From assembly GCF_010645075.1 (NCBI RefSeq), contig NZ_JAADZV010000014.1, forward strand, positions 61,101-125,100: 64,000 bases of DNA, written 5' to 3'. Shown piece after piece: positions 38,793 through 47,192 of the stretch. Position numbers and translations under genes: made by a program. How positions within the stretch are numbered: position 1 is the first letter of the stretch; every line of letters starts with the position of its first letter. Under the pieces are notes generated by a model. The model saw only the letters and a list, made by a program, of their open reading frames with translations. It searched no databases and had not been told where the DNA came from. The DNA comes from Flavobacterium limi. Lineage in GTDB: Bacteria; Bacteroidota; Bacteroidia; Flavobacteriales; Flavobacteriaceae.

Positions 38793-41153
38793 ATGAAATT
38801 TTTAAATTTTAAATCTATCTTTTTTATAGCAACACTCTCTATCTGCTTTTTAATTAAGAATACTGCAAGTGCCCAAGCTATCGAAAAGACATCGCAGGGG
38901 GTACATTTTACTTCACAAGGTATGGACATTCAGATCGAATTCTATACTAATAATATTGTTCGGGTTTATAAAACGCCAAGTGGTGTTCCTTATAACAAAA
39001 AAAGCCTTTCTGTTGTAAAACTGCCCAAAAGCGTAAAAGTAAAGTTTGATGCAAAAGGAGAAATTACCCTATTAGAAAGTAATACGCTTCAGGTTCAGGT
39101 TAATGCTGAAAGCGGAGGAATCACTTTTTATGATACTTCGGGAAAACTGCTTCTTAAAGATAAAGATTACGGTACACAATTTACTCCTCTGGATGATGCA
39201 GGAACACCATCCTATACAGTTAAAGAAGGATTTCTACTCGAAAAAAACGAAGCCATATACGGTGTTGGACAAATCATGGATAATAAATTCAACCGCCGAA
39301 ACTCCTCGCATGCTATGCAAAATGAAAACATGTCTACCTATTCACCGTATTTTATGTCTGTGAAAGGATATGCTGTTTTTTGGGATAATTACTCGATTTC
39401 AAAGTTTAACGATAACCCACAAGAACTTTCTTTTGAAGGACTTGGGCACTGCTCAGACTATTATTTCATGTATGGAAAAAATGCAGACGGTGTTATTGCA
39501 CAAGTTCGTGATCTAACCGGAAAAGCTCCTATGCTTCCATTATGGGCGTTTGGTTTTTTCCAAAGTAAAGAACGGTATCACACACAAGACGAAAGCCTGA
39601 ATGTAGTAAAGAAATATCGTGAGCTTAAAATTCCTTTGGATGTGGTTATTCAGGACTGGCGTTACTGGCCGGAATATAACAAAAGTGACAGTTTATGGAA
39701 TTCTCAAAGTTTTGACAAGGAGCGGTTTCCTAATCCGAAGCAATGGGCAAATGAAATTCACAAGCTAAATGCAAAACTATTGATCGTTACCTGGCCGGGA
39801 TTTGGTCCTAAAACAGATCAGCGTAAAGAATTTGACAGTAAAAAAATGATTATCAACTTTGATACGTGGCCACCCAAAAGCGGTGCCCGCCCTTATGATG
39901 TGTATAATCCTGAAGCATTGGATATTTACTGGCGTTATCTTAACAAGGGCATTTTCAGCTTTATTGGAAATGACGGCTGGTGGCTCGATTCAACAGAACC
40001 GGACCACATCGACAGGAAAGATTCAGATTATCTTCTGCCTACTCATCTGGGGTCTTACCGCAGTGTAAAAAATGCTTACAGCCTTATGCATAATAAAGGA
40101 ATTGCTGTCAATCAGCGGAAAACAAATGAGGCAAAAAGAGCCGTAATCCTTACCCGTTCCGGATTCATCGGTCAGCAGCTTTATGGTTCCAATACCTGGA
40201 GCGGTGATGTGGTTTCTTCCTGGGAAATGCTGCAGAAACAGATTCCTGCTGCATTGAACTATACTTTAATGGGTATTCCAAACTGGAATAGTGATATTGG
40301 AGGTTTTTTTGCTGGTCACTGGAAAAAAGACGGAGGAAATAAAAACCCGGAGTTTCAGGAACTGTATGTTCGCTGGATGCAGTTTGGAACGTTTTGCCCG
40401 ATGATGCGCTCTCACGGAACAGATCTTCCACGCGAAATATGGAATTTTGGAGATCGTGGTACGTGGTGTTTCGACGCGCAGGAAAAGGCAATTAATCTGC
40501 GTTACAGCCTTTTACCTTATATTTACAGCACATCATGGGATGTCAGCCACAATAGCGGCACTTTTATGCGACCGCTTATTATGGATTTTGCATCAGATCC
40601 AAAAACACACGATATAGGCAACGAATATCTCTTCGGAAGTTCGATTCTTGTCGCTCCTGTAACCCAATATAAGACAAGAAAATGGCCTGTATATCTTCCT
40701 GAGGGAAGCAACTGGTACAACTTCTGGACCAATGAATACCTAACCGGAGGACAAACCGTTTCAACCGAAACAGAAGTAGATAAGATTCCCCTGTATATTA
40801 AATCGGGTTCAATTCTGCCTTTTGGCCCGAAAGTTCAGTACTCAACCGAAAAAAAATGGGACAATCTCGAAATTCGCATTTATCCGGGAGCAAACGGGGA
40901 ATTTGTCTTATACGAAGATGAAAATGACAATTACAATTACGAAAAGAACTTATATTCGACTATCAGATTCAAATGGAATGATGCATCAAAAACACTTACT
41001 ATAGAGAACAGGGAAGGCAGTTTTCCTGGCATAATCAAATTCCGTAAATTTAGAATTGCCATTGCTTCCAAAAACCAAATTTTTGATGGTACTCACTTTG
41101 AAATCATTAAGACAGTTTCTTATTCCGGAAGGCTTGTAATAGTAAAATTATAG
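38793..41153 (+). CDS. GH31 family glycosidase with DUF5110-like C-terminus, exported
   Basis: A 786-residue enzyme with signal peptide 1-28 (NTASAQ). The N-terminal GH31 beta domain is followed by the barrel. Catalytic nucleophile Asp399 is in GWWLDSTEPDH and acid/base Asp472 in SNTWSGDVVSSW. PMMRSHGTDLPREIW and the C-terminal beta domains agree with the family. GH31 covers alpha-glucosidases, alpha-xylosidases and alpha-galactosidases; the TEPD motif is common in alpha-xylosidase-like members but does not settle the activity. It follows the regulator gene by 86 bp on the same strand and lacks the shared operator, so it may be made at a basal level to generate inducer. Confidence 0.9.
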   Translation: MKFLNFKSIFFIATLSICFLIKNTASAQAIEKTSQGVHFTSQGMDIQIEFYTNNIVRVYKTPSGVPYNKKSLSVVKLPKSVKVKFDAKGEITLLESNTLQVQVNAESGGITFYDTSGKLLLKDKDYGTQFTPLDDAGTPSYTVKEGFLLEKNEAIYGVGQIMDNKFNRRNSSHAMQNENMSTYSPYFMSVKGYAVFWDNYSISKFNDNPQELSFEGLGHCSDYYFMYGKNADGVIAQVRDLTGKAPMLPLWAFGFFQSKERYHTQDESLNVVKKYRELKIPLDVVIQDWRYWPEYNKSDSLWNSQSFDKERFPNPKQWANEIHKLNAKLLIVTWPGFGPKTDQRKEFDSKKMIINFDTWPPKSGARPYDVYNPEALDIYWRYLNKGIFSFIGNDGWWLDSTEPDHIDRKDSDYLLPTHLGSYRSVKNAYSLMHNKGIAVNQRKTNEAKRAVILTRSGFIGQQLYGSNTWSGDVVSSWEMLQKQIPAALNYTLMGIPNWNSDIGGFFAGHWKKDGGNKNPEFQELYVRWMQFGTFCPMMRSHGTDLPREIWNFGDRGTWCFDAQEKAINLRYSLLPYIYSTSWDVSHNSGTFMRPLIMDFASDPKTHDIGNEYLFGSSILVAPVTQYKTRKWPVYLPEGSNWYNFWTNEYLTGGQTVSTETEVDKIPLYIKSGSILPFGPKVQYSTEKKWDNLEIRIYPGANGEFVLYEDENDNYNYEKNLYSTIRFKWNDASKTLTIENREGSFPGIIKFRKFRIAIASKNQIFDGTHFEIIKTVSYSGRLVIVKL

Positions 41154-41200
41154 ACCACCAAACAAAAGCTTAGACTAACTCCTATAACCGCTAAAAATAC

Positions 41201-41244
41201 AGCCCCTGAAAATTCATTTTTTTTTAAAAGAATTTTCAGGGGCT
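41201..41244 (+). terminator. Strong terminator after GH31
   Basis: AGCCCCTGAAAATTC and GAATTTTCAGGGGCT pair perfectly over 15 bp around a T/A-rich loop. It lies 47 bp after the GH31 stop and marks the right end of the utilisation region. Confidence 0.85.
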
Positions 41245-41506
41245 TCATATTTTGAAGTTTTCTGCTCAAGATTATATGCCCACTTCATTGTCTGATTTGC
41301 TATCTCTGACAGCTGTAATTTGAGCCTAAATCTATTTTTGAAAGATTACACAAAAAATACTTTAACCGTTTTAGCCTTATAAAATTAAAAAAATGAACAT
41401 AGAATTTGGTTTGTTTGATAAACATGATTTAGCCCAAACATTAATCCGGGTCCGACAATTGACAAAATAAAAGCCCATTAAAAATAGAACTCAAATAGTT
41501 TTTTCT
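41245..41506. other. Intergenic region before TetR gene
   Basis: No supported gene. A 25-codon open frame from the ATG at 41393 (MNIEFGLFDKHDL...) is too short to judge and I do not recognise it. Confidence 0.4.
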
Positions 41507-42178
41507 CTAATCTAAAACTTTAAATAAAAAATCTTCAATAAACTTACTCGTAAAATTTGAACTATTTTCAGATGAAACATCGGTAAGTTTTGGTAAATTA
41601 ATACTGAAGTACTGCTGATGATGCGACGTTTCAATCAGGGTTGTACTTAAAGAGCGTGGGTATTTATATTTTGGGTTATATTCAGAAATTACCTCCGCTA
41701 TTTTTCCACAGAGATCTTTATAAGGTTTAAAAACCTCATTTTTATTAATTTCGGTAACTTCCTTTACCAAATATACTTTACTGCTTTCTGCAATTACGAT
41801 TTGATTAAGCAGCTTTTTGTTGTAGTCAAATTGATTGGTACTCTCAGTGGGCTCCTGAGTCAGCAGATTTAAAATTATTTTTAATCTTTCCTTTTTATCA
41901 CTCACGTTTTCTAATTGGAATGTAACTAAAAATTCCATATATGACCAATACCAATTAAGGATGTAAAGCAGAAGCCTGTGTTTGTTTTCAAAGTACCTGT
42001 AAATAGTAGCTTCAGTGCTGCTAATTTCCAAAGCCAGCTTTTTGAAAGTAAACTGTTCAAAACCCAGCTCATAAATAAGATCAATAGCCTTTTTTACCAT
42101 TTGCCTCCCTACCTCACTGCTTTCGGGATTTCTCAAGAAGATCTTTTCGTTTATGTCAAATTTTACCTGAAATTCCAT
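41507..42178 (-). CDS. TetR/AcrR family repressor
   Basis: A 223-residue regulator. Residues 25-75 form the TetR helix-turn-helix (GFEQFTFKKLALEISSTEATIYRYFENKHRLLLYIL). The C-terminal ligand domain is not specific. It is transcribed divergently from the bestrophin and carbonic anhydrase genes, with two perfect palindromes in the 148-bp gap. By TetR-family logic it most likely represses itself and/or that pair. The ligand is unknown. Confidence 0.87.
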   Translation of the reverse strand: MEFQVKFDINEKIFLRNPESSEVGRQMVKKAIDLIYELGFEQFTFKKLALEISSTEATIYRYFENKHRLLLYILNWYWSYMEFLVTFQLENVSDKKERLKIILNLLTQEPTESTNQFDYNKKLLNQIVIAESSKVYLVKEVTEINKNEVFKPYKDLCGKIAEVISEYNPKYKYPRSLSTTLIETSHHQQYFSINLPKLTDVSSENSSNFTSKFIEDFLFKVLD

Positions 42179-42200
42179 ATTAATAACTGTTTTAACAAAT

Positions 42201-42218
42201 GTAATAAAGATTTATTAC
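42201..42218. promoter_or_regulatory. Palindrome, candidate TetR operator 1
   Basis: GTAATAAA-GA-TTTATTAC is a perfect 8-bp inverted repeat, 22 bp upstream of the TetR start codon. Confidence 0.55.
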
Positions 42219-42262
42219 TTGATAGGAACTGTATTACAGCAAATTATTTAACAATTATTTGA

Positions 42263-42277
42263 GATAGTATTACTATC
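42263..42277. promoter_or_regulatory. Palindrome, candidate TetR operator 2
   Basis: GATAGTA-T-TACTATC is a perfect 7-bp inverted repeat, 49 bp upstream of the bestrophin-like start codon. Its half-site differs from palindrome 1. Confidence 0.5.
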
Positions 42278-42326
42278 ATATGAAATAGTTTTGTTATTTT
42301 TAAACCAAACCACTATAAACCATTTT

Positions 42327-43220
42327 ATGCTTATAAATACTAAAATACCGGTTTCTTACCTTTTCTCCAAAGTTAAATATGAAATTTTATTTGTAATGAT
42401 TATTGCCGTATTGGTCCATTTTCTTACTGCCCAATTCGAAAACCTCATTCCTGTAATGCCTATAACTATTCCTGCTTTTATAGGGACAGCTATTTCTGTT
42501 CTTTTATCATTTAAGCTTAACCAGTCCTACGACCGCTGGTGGGAAGCCCGAAAAATATGGGGAAGCATAGTCAATGACAGCCGAAGTTTGGTATTGCAGC
42601 TGCAGTCTTTTGTTTCAAAAGAAAGTCAGAACGAAATCAAAGAAATTGCATTTAGGCATATAGCATGGTGTTACAGTCTTGGACAAAACCTGCGAGGCCT
42701 GGACCCTGTAGAAAATCTGGAGGGTTATATCACTAAAGGAGATATAACCGAAATAAAAAAACAGAGCAATAAACCACTAGCACTGTTGCAGCTTAATACG
42801 CTGCAGATAGCAGCATTGAGAGAGAAAAAATCACTTGAAATCTTCTCCCATGTACAATTAAATAACACTCTGGTTAATTTTTCAAATTACATGGGAATGG
42901 CCGAGCGCATCAAGAGCACTGTTTTTCCTATAACCTACCGAATCTTTCTTCATTTCTTCATCTATATTTTTATTGTGACACTTTCAATTGCGTTACGAGA
43001 TATAGAAAGTTATTTTGAGATTCCACTGCTTTTAGTAATCTCCACTACATTTTTTCTTTTGGAAAAATCAGCCACACACCTTCAGGACCCATTTAGAAAC
43101 CGTCCAACGGATACTGCAGTAACTGCTATTGCAAGAACTATTGAAATAAATATCAAGGATCTGTTAAAAGAAACAGTCATTCCTCAGCCGCATCAGCCGG
43201 AAAATTTTTACTTATCATAA
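42327..43220 (+). CDS. Bestrophin family ion channel
   Basis: About 297 residues from the ATG at 42327; a TTG start at 42291 would add 12 residues. Hydrophobic segments lie near 22-45, 55-70, and 205-255. The bacterial bestrophin signature (SFKLNQSYDRWWEARKIWG) follows the second segment, and the C-terminal DPFxNRPTDTAVTAIARTIEI block is typical. Bestrophins form pentameric anion or cation channels, and some carry bicarbonate. Six codons after its stop comes a beta-carbonic anhydrase, so bicarbonate or proton handling is a reasonable inference. The pair is probably controlled by the divergent TetR protein. Confidence 0.85.
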   Translation: MLINTKIPVSYLFSKVKYEILFVMIIAVLVHFLTAQFENLIPVMPITIPAFIGTAISVLLSFKLNQSYDRWWEARKIWGSIVNDSRSLVLQLQSFVSKESQNEIKEIAFRHIAWCYSLGQNLRGLDPVENLEGYITKGDITEIKKQSNKPLALLQLNTLQIAALREKKSLEIFSHVQLNNTLVNFSNYMGMAERIKSTVFPITYRIFLHFFIYIFIVTLSIALRDIESYFEIPLLLVISTTFFLLEKSATHLQDPFRNRPTDTAVTAIARTIEINIKDLLKETVIPQPHQPENFYLS

Positions 43221-43236
43221 CTTAAATCAACCAAAA

Positions 43237-43878
43237 ATGAAAACATTAACTAAAGAAATGCAGGCCGCGATTACTCCTTCAAAAGCCTTAGAGTTACTAA
43301 AAGAAGGAAACCAAAGATTTGTAAGCAACCTGAAAATAAACCGTAATCTTCTGCAACAGGCCAATGAGACTTCAGACGGCCAGCATCCTTTTGCTGTAAT
43401 CCTGAGCTGTATTGACAGCAGAACTTCGGCAGAACTAATTTTTGACCAGGGTCTTGGGGATATTTTCAGTGTGCGTATTGCCGGAAATATCATCAATGAA
43501 GACATTTTAGGCAGCATGGAATTCGGCTGCAGGGTTGCTGGGTCAAAAATCATTGTTGTATTGGGGCACACAAAATGCGGGGCGGTAAAAGGTGCCTGTG
43601 ACCACGTCGAAATGGGAAATTTAACCGCACTGCTCACAAAAATAAGACCAGCGGTTGATGATGAAACCCAGACAAAAGAAAATCGCAATTCAGGAAATCC
43701 TGATTTTGTCGAAAACGTATCGGTAATCAATGTGAAACGCACCGTTAAATCCATTATGGAAAGAAGCCCTATCCTGAAAGAAATGATTGAAAAGGGAGAG
43801 ATAGGAATTGTCGGCGGAACTCATGATATTACAACAGGAGAAGTCGCTTTTTTAACTGACACAATGATTTTTAAATAG
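43237..43878 (+). CDS. Beta-class carbonic anhydrase
   Basis: A 213-residue enzyme with the zinc and catalytic residues of the beta class: Cys58, Asp60 and Arg62 in SCIDSRT, then His111 and Cys114 in LGHTKCGAVKGA. It interconverts CO2 and bicarbonate. The first residues show no clear signal peptide, so it is taken as cytoplasmic. It starts 16 bp after the bestrophin stop, which implies one transcript. Confidence 0.93.
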   Translation: MKTLTKEMQAAITPSKALELLKEGNQRFVSNLKINRNLLQQANETSDGQHPFAVILSCIDSRTSAELIFDQGLGDIFSVRIAGNIINEDILGSMEFGCRVAGSKIIVVLGHTKCGAVKGACDHVEMGNLTALLTKIRPAVDDETQTKENRNSGNPDFVENVSVINVKRTVKSIMERSPILKEMIEKGEIGIVGGTHDITTGEVAFLTDTMIFK

Positions 43879-43958
43879 TATTTGTTTTTCTAAAAATACA
43901 CATAAATAATTTTGTCATAAAATTTTATGTAGCTAAGAAAAATTTTAACCTAAAATAT

Positions 43959-43997
43959 AAAAAAGGGCTGTTTCAAAAAACGGGACAGCCCCTTTTG
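43959..43997 (+). terminator. Terminator after carbonic anhydrase
   Basis: AAAAGGGCTGT and ACAGCCCCTTTT pair around a 13-base loop, followed by a short T-run. It is 80 bp after the carbonic anhydrase stop. A short (ATGA)4 microsatellite follows at 44001-44017, and the rest up to 44291 shows no gene. Confidence 0.75.
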
Positions 43998-44291
43998 AGT
44001 ATGAATGAATGAATGAATTTATTTCAGATTCCTCATTGTTTCTTGTTGATATAGACATCTTATACCTGACCAACGGCAAAGATAAGCACAGAGTAAATAA
44101 ATTAAGCATTTTTTACCACTTAAGTTTAGCTAAACTCCTTATTCAATTTATCAATGGTGCCAGCTTAAGATTTACTTTTCCAGTTAGCTTGCAGATTGTC
44201 GAAAAGTAAAATTATACAACAAATATGTTAAATTCTATAATTTAAGGATCAATTGATAACTTTAATTTTGAACCATAAATTCACAGCTATT

Positions 44292-44456
44292 ATGAAACTC
44301 TCGCCTTACAATACTGATCCGTTATTTAAAAAAGTCCTACTTAATCAAAATTACTCAGATCAGAAAATTTTCGACACTGATTTTGCTTTAGAATTAAATT
44401 ATCCCGATGAATCAGTGCAGGATGATGAACCTGACTTTGATTGTGAATTTCTTTAA
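44292..44456 (+). CDS. Small acidic protein of unknown function
   Basis: A 54-residue open frame from the ATG at 44292, preceded at 44263-44270 by TAATTTTG, a good Bacteroidota -7 box. The C-terminus is strongly acidic (DESVQDDEPDFDCEF). I do not recognise it. The promoter-like box and ordinary codon choice support it weakly; it may be chance. It lies just before the signalling cluster. Confidence 0.4.
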   Translation: MKLSPYNTDPLFKKVLLNQNYSDQKIFDTDFALELNYPDESVQDDEPDFDCEFL

Positions 44457-44564
44457 AAATAATCTGCAAATTTCTTAATTAATTTCAGACCATATTCCAC
44501 CCACTACTAATATAAGTTTCATAAGGATCTATCCTAATCTGCATTATAGTTTATAAAGTAAGTC

Positions 44565-44597
44565 TTGTGCATTTAAAAAATTATAAATGTATCTTTG
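44565..44597 (+). promoter_or_regulatory. Promoter of the first response regulator
   Basis: TTG at 44565-44567 and TATCTTTG at 44590-44597 are 22 bp apart, matching the Flavobacterium consensus. The start codon follows 30 bp later. Confidence 0.65.
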
Positions 44598-44627
44598 AAG
44601 TAGCACACTGTAACGCTTCCAGTATAA

Positions 44628-45074
44628 ATGAAAAAATCATACAAACATATACTTCTGGCAGATGACGATTTGGACGACTGCGAGTTTTTTGCCGAAGTCT
44701 TTACCCGAAATTTTCCTGAAGTAAAACTTTCCATTTCCAGCGACGGAGGAAAATTAATGTCTCTGCTTGGAAGTCCTCCCGATCCGACAGCGGACCTGAT
44801 ATTTCTGGATCTGAATATGCCGATTATGTCCGGACCTGAATGCCTTGAAAAAATAAGAAATTCAGACACCCTGAAAGATAATATAGTTATTATTTTCAGT
44901 ACAAGCAGCAGCCAGTCTGACATTGCAAAAATGTACAGTCTGGGCGCCAACTACTTTATTACAAAACCAGCAGATTTTAATGACCTGAAAAATTTGATTT
45001 CAAAAGCACTGGCCATTGTTGGGGAAACTGAAACAAGCCGGCCGGCTTTCGAAAATTTTTATATTAAATTATAA
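44628..45074 (+). CDS. Single-domain response regulator (Rcp-like)
   Basis: A 148-residue receiver domain with no output domain. Acidic pocket residues are in LADDDLDD (10-17), phospho-acceptor Asp61 in IFLDLNMP, the Ser/Thr switch in STSSS near 91, and Lys113 in ITKPADF. It probably relays phosphate to or from the PAS kinase encoded 15 bp downstream. This receiver type (long alpha-1 loop, TSSS-x(n)-KP) resembles Rcp1-like partners of phytochrome-type kinases. Confidence 0.9.
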   Translation: MKKSYKHILLADDDLDDCEFFAEVFTRNFPEVKLSISSDGGKLMSLLGSPPDPTADLIFLDLNMPIMSGPECLEKIRNSDTLKDNIVIIFSTSSSQSDIAKMYSLGANYFITKPADFNDLKNLISKALAIVGETETSRPAFENFYIKL

Positions 45075-45089
45075 TCTGTTTTTAAAGAT

Positions 45090-46592
45090 ATGATAGAATT
45101 ACCCGATGCATTGCGAGAAAAGATCCTGAGGGAAGTTATTGATACTGCACCATTTCCGATTGGAGTTTATACCGGACACAAAATGAAAATTGTTCTGGCC
45201 AACCAATGCATGATAGAAACCTATGGAAAAGGTCCTAATGTTATAGGACAGAACTACACAGAAATCCTGCCTGAACTTGAAAACCAGCTGATATTTGAAC
45301 AGCTTCGGGATGTGCTGAAAACCGGAATCCCGTATGAGGCGAAAAATTCACGTGTTGACATTGTTGTAGAGGGAGTACTTAAACCACACTATTTCAATTA
45401 TAATTTCACCCCTATTTTCGGCGAAGACAAGCAGGTCTACGGCGTTATGAACACGGCTGCAGAAGTAACCGCTCTGAATGTCTCGAGACAGCAGACAATT
45501 GAAATAGAAAAAAGGCTCAGACTGGCGGTTGAATCATCCCAACTGGGAACTTTTGAAATTGACCTTGAAAACGGCATTATAACAGGTTCCAAACGATTCT
45601 TAAAGTTCTTCGGAACTCCGATAAAAAACAGCCTCACCCTTCCAGCAGTTCAAAAATACATTCATTCCGGCGATAAAAACCTATGGGAAGAGTCTGTGGA
45701 AAAAATGTATTCAAAAGGCCAGCTGCAATGCGAGATAAGAATTAAAATTGAAAATGCAGTACAGTGGATACGCCTGTCAGGGACATTGTCTGAAAGTGAT
45801 AATAAAGAAAATATAATTGTAGGAATAGCGCAGGATATTTCAGAAGAGAGACAGCACTCTGAAGAACTTCTAAAACTTGTGGAGCAGCGCACAGCTGAAC
45901 TTAAGCGTTCGAATGATGATCTGAAACAATTTGGACACGTAATCAGCCATGACCTGAAAGAACCCCTGCGCAAAATTTCAATGTTTTCCAACTTGTTGCT
46001 GGAATCTGCAGACAGCAGCCATTTATCAAAAATAATGCAGTATGCCCAAAAGATTAACAAAAGCTCGGCAAGGGTATCAGAAATGATTGATGCAATTTTG
46101 AACTATTCTTCATCAGGAAGTTTAGACTTAAATGAAATAGTGGATTTAAATGAAGTCCTGCAGTCCGTAAATGAAGACCTCGAATTAAAGATAAAAGATA
46201 AAAATGCAATCGTAGAGTATGCCTCCATGCCTCATTTATGCGGGTCGAATACCCTACTGTATCAATTATTTTTAAATCTTATCAGCAATTCTCTTAAATT
46301 TTCCCGTCCTGGGTCTGACCCTATTATTAAAATAGAGTACCAAACAACACACGAAAGCCTTCACATATTTATAACTGATAACGGAATTGGGATTGCTGCT
46401 GAAAATTCGCAGCGAATCTTCAACACATTTGAAAGGCTTCACTCTAAAGATGAATACGAAGGAACAGGGCTGGGACTGTCTTTGTGCAGAAAAATAGTTG
46501 AACGGCACAAAGGAGAGATAAAACTTATTCCCTCAGAAAATCAGGGCGCAGTATTTGAAATAATTTTTCCAATAAATATCATATGCCGGTAA
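45090..46592 (+). CDS. Soluble PAS-domain histidine kinase
   Basis: A 500-residue protein with no membrane segment. A PAS domain covers about 10-130 (DTAPFPIGVYTGHKMKIVLAN), a PAS_3-type domain about 145-255, then a coiled linker, HisKA with phospho-acceptor His287 in VISHDLKEPLRK, and an HATPase domain (ITDNGIGI, GTGLGLSLCRKIVERHKG) to the end. It should sense a cytoplasmic cue and phosphorylate the receiver encoded just upstream. The first PAS closely resembles the fourth module (about 430-550) of the kinase at 47189, which suggests duplication within this cluster. Confidence 0.9.
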   Translation: MIELPDALREKILREVIDTAPFPIGVYTGHKMKIVLANQCMIETYGKGPNVIGQNYTEILPELENQLIFEQLRDVLKTGIPYEAKNSRVDIVVEGVLKPHYFNYNFTPIFGEDKQVYGVMNTAAEVTALNVSRQQTIEIEKRLRLAVESSQLGTFEIDLENGIITGSKRFLKFFGTPIKNSLTLPAVQKYIHSGDKNLWEESVEKMYSKGQLQCEIRIKIENAVQWIRLSGTLSESDNKENIIVGIAQDISEERQHSEELLKLVEQRTAELKRSNDDLKQFGHVISHDLKEPLRKISMFSNLLLESADSSHLSKIMQYAQKINKSSARVSEMIDAILNYSSSGSLDLNEIVDLNEVLQSVNEDLELKIKDKNAIVEYASMPHLCGSNTLLYQLFLNLISNSLKFSRPGSDPIIKIEYQTTHESLHIFITDNGIGIAAENSQRIFNTFERLHSKDEYEGTGLGLSLCRKIVERHKGEIKLIPSENQGAVFEIIFPINIICR

Positions 46593-46805
46593 AATGTATC
46601 CTCCTATTGCCATATAAAAAAATATGACAACTTCCCTATTTTCTCTATACTTTTAACAATGTTCAAAGATGATTAGGACTTGCAATAAAAACCAACTCCC
46701 ATAATTGATCTGCTTTGGAAGCAGATGGATTTCTAATAGTTAATGTTTGATAATCCTATTACTATTACAGCTGCTTCTGCTTGATTTTTTTAGTATATTT
46801 ACGAA

Positions 46806-47192
46806 ATGAAATACCAGTATTTATTCCATATTGATGATGACGAGGACGATTCAGAAATTTTTGCAACAGCAGCATCAGAAGTTTCGAAAACTGCTTCCAT
46901 TGAAAGTTTTAATGATGCCCATCAGGCTCTGCAAAAAATGGAATTATCACCATCATCGCTGCCTGATGTTGTATTTCTAGACCTAAACATGCCCATTATG
47001 GATGGATTTCAATTTTTAAAGGAAATTAAAACCAAACCGCATCTCAAAAACATACCTGTAATAATATTATCTACATCATCCAGCCGTGAAACAATTGATA
47101 AGGCAAAAAAAATGGGAGCTGAAGGGTTTATAACTAAGCCTTCAGATTTTAATATCCTGGTAGACATCTTAAAGTCCTATCTGAAAAAATGA
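46806..47192 (+). CDS. Single-domain response regulator
   Basis: A 128-residue receiver with acidic cluster DDDEDD (10-15), phospho-acceptor Asp59 in FLDLNMP, switch residues in STSSS, and the conserved lysine in ITKPSDF. No output domain. Its stop codon overlaps the start of the next kinase by 4 bp, so the two are translationally coupled and are very likely partners. Confidence 0.92.
   Translation: MKYQYLFHIDDDEDDSEIFATAASEVSKTASIESFNDAHQALQKMELSPSSLPDVVFLDLNMPIMDGFQFLKEIKTKPHLKNIPVIILSTSSSRETIDKAKKMGAEGFITKPSDFNILVDILKSYLKK

Noticed and set aside
43227..43754. 175-codon open frame on the minus strand
   Set aside because: Antisense to the carbonic anhydrase gene, which has all its active-site residues; the shadow has none.
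44001..44020. Short ATGA tandem repeat
   Set aside because: Only four units, just after a terminator and not within a recognised gene; no evidence for phase variation.
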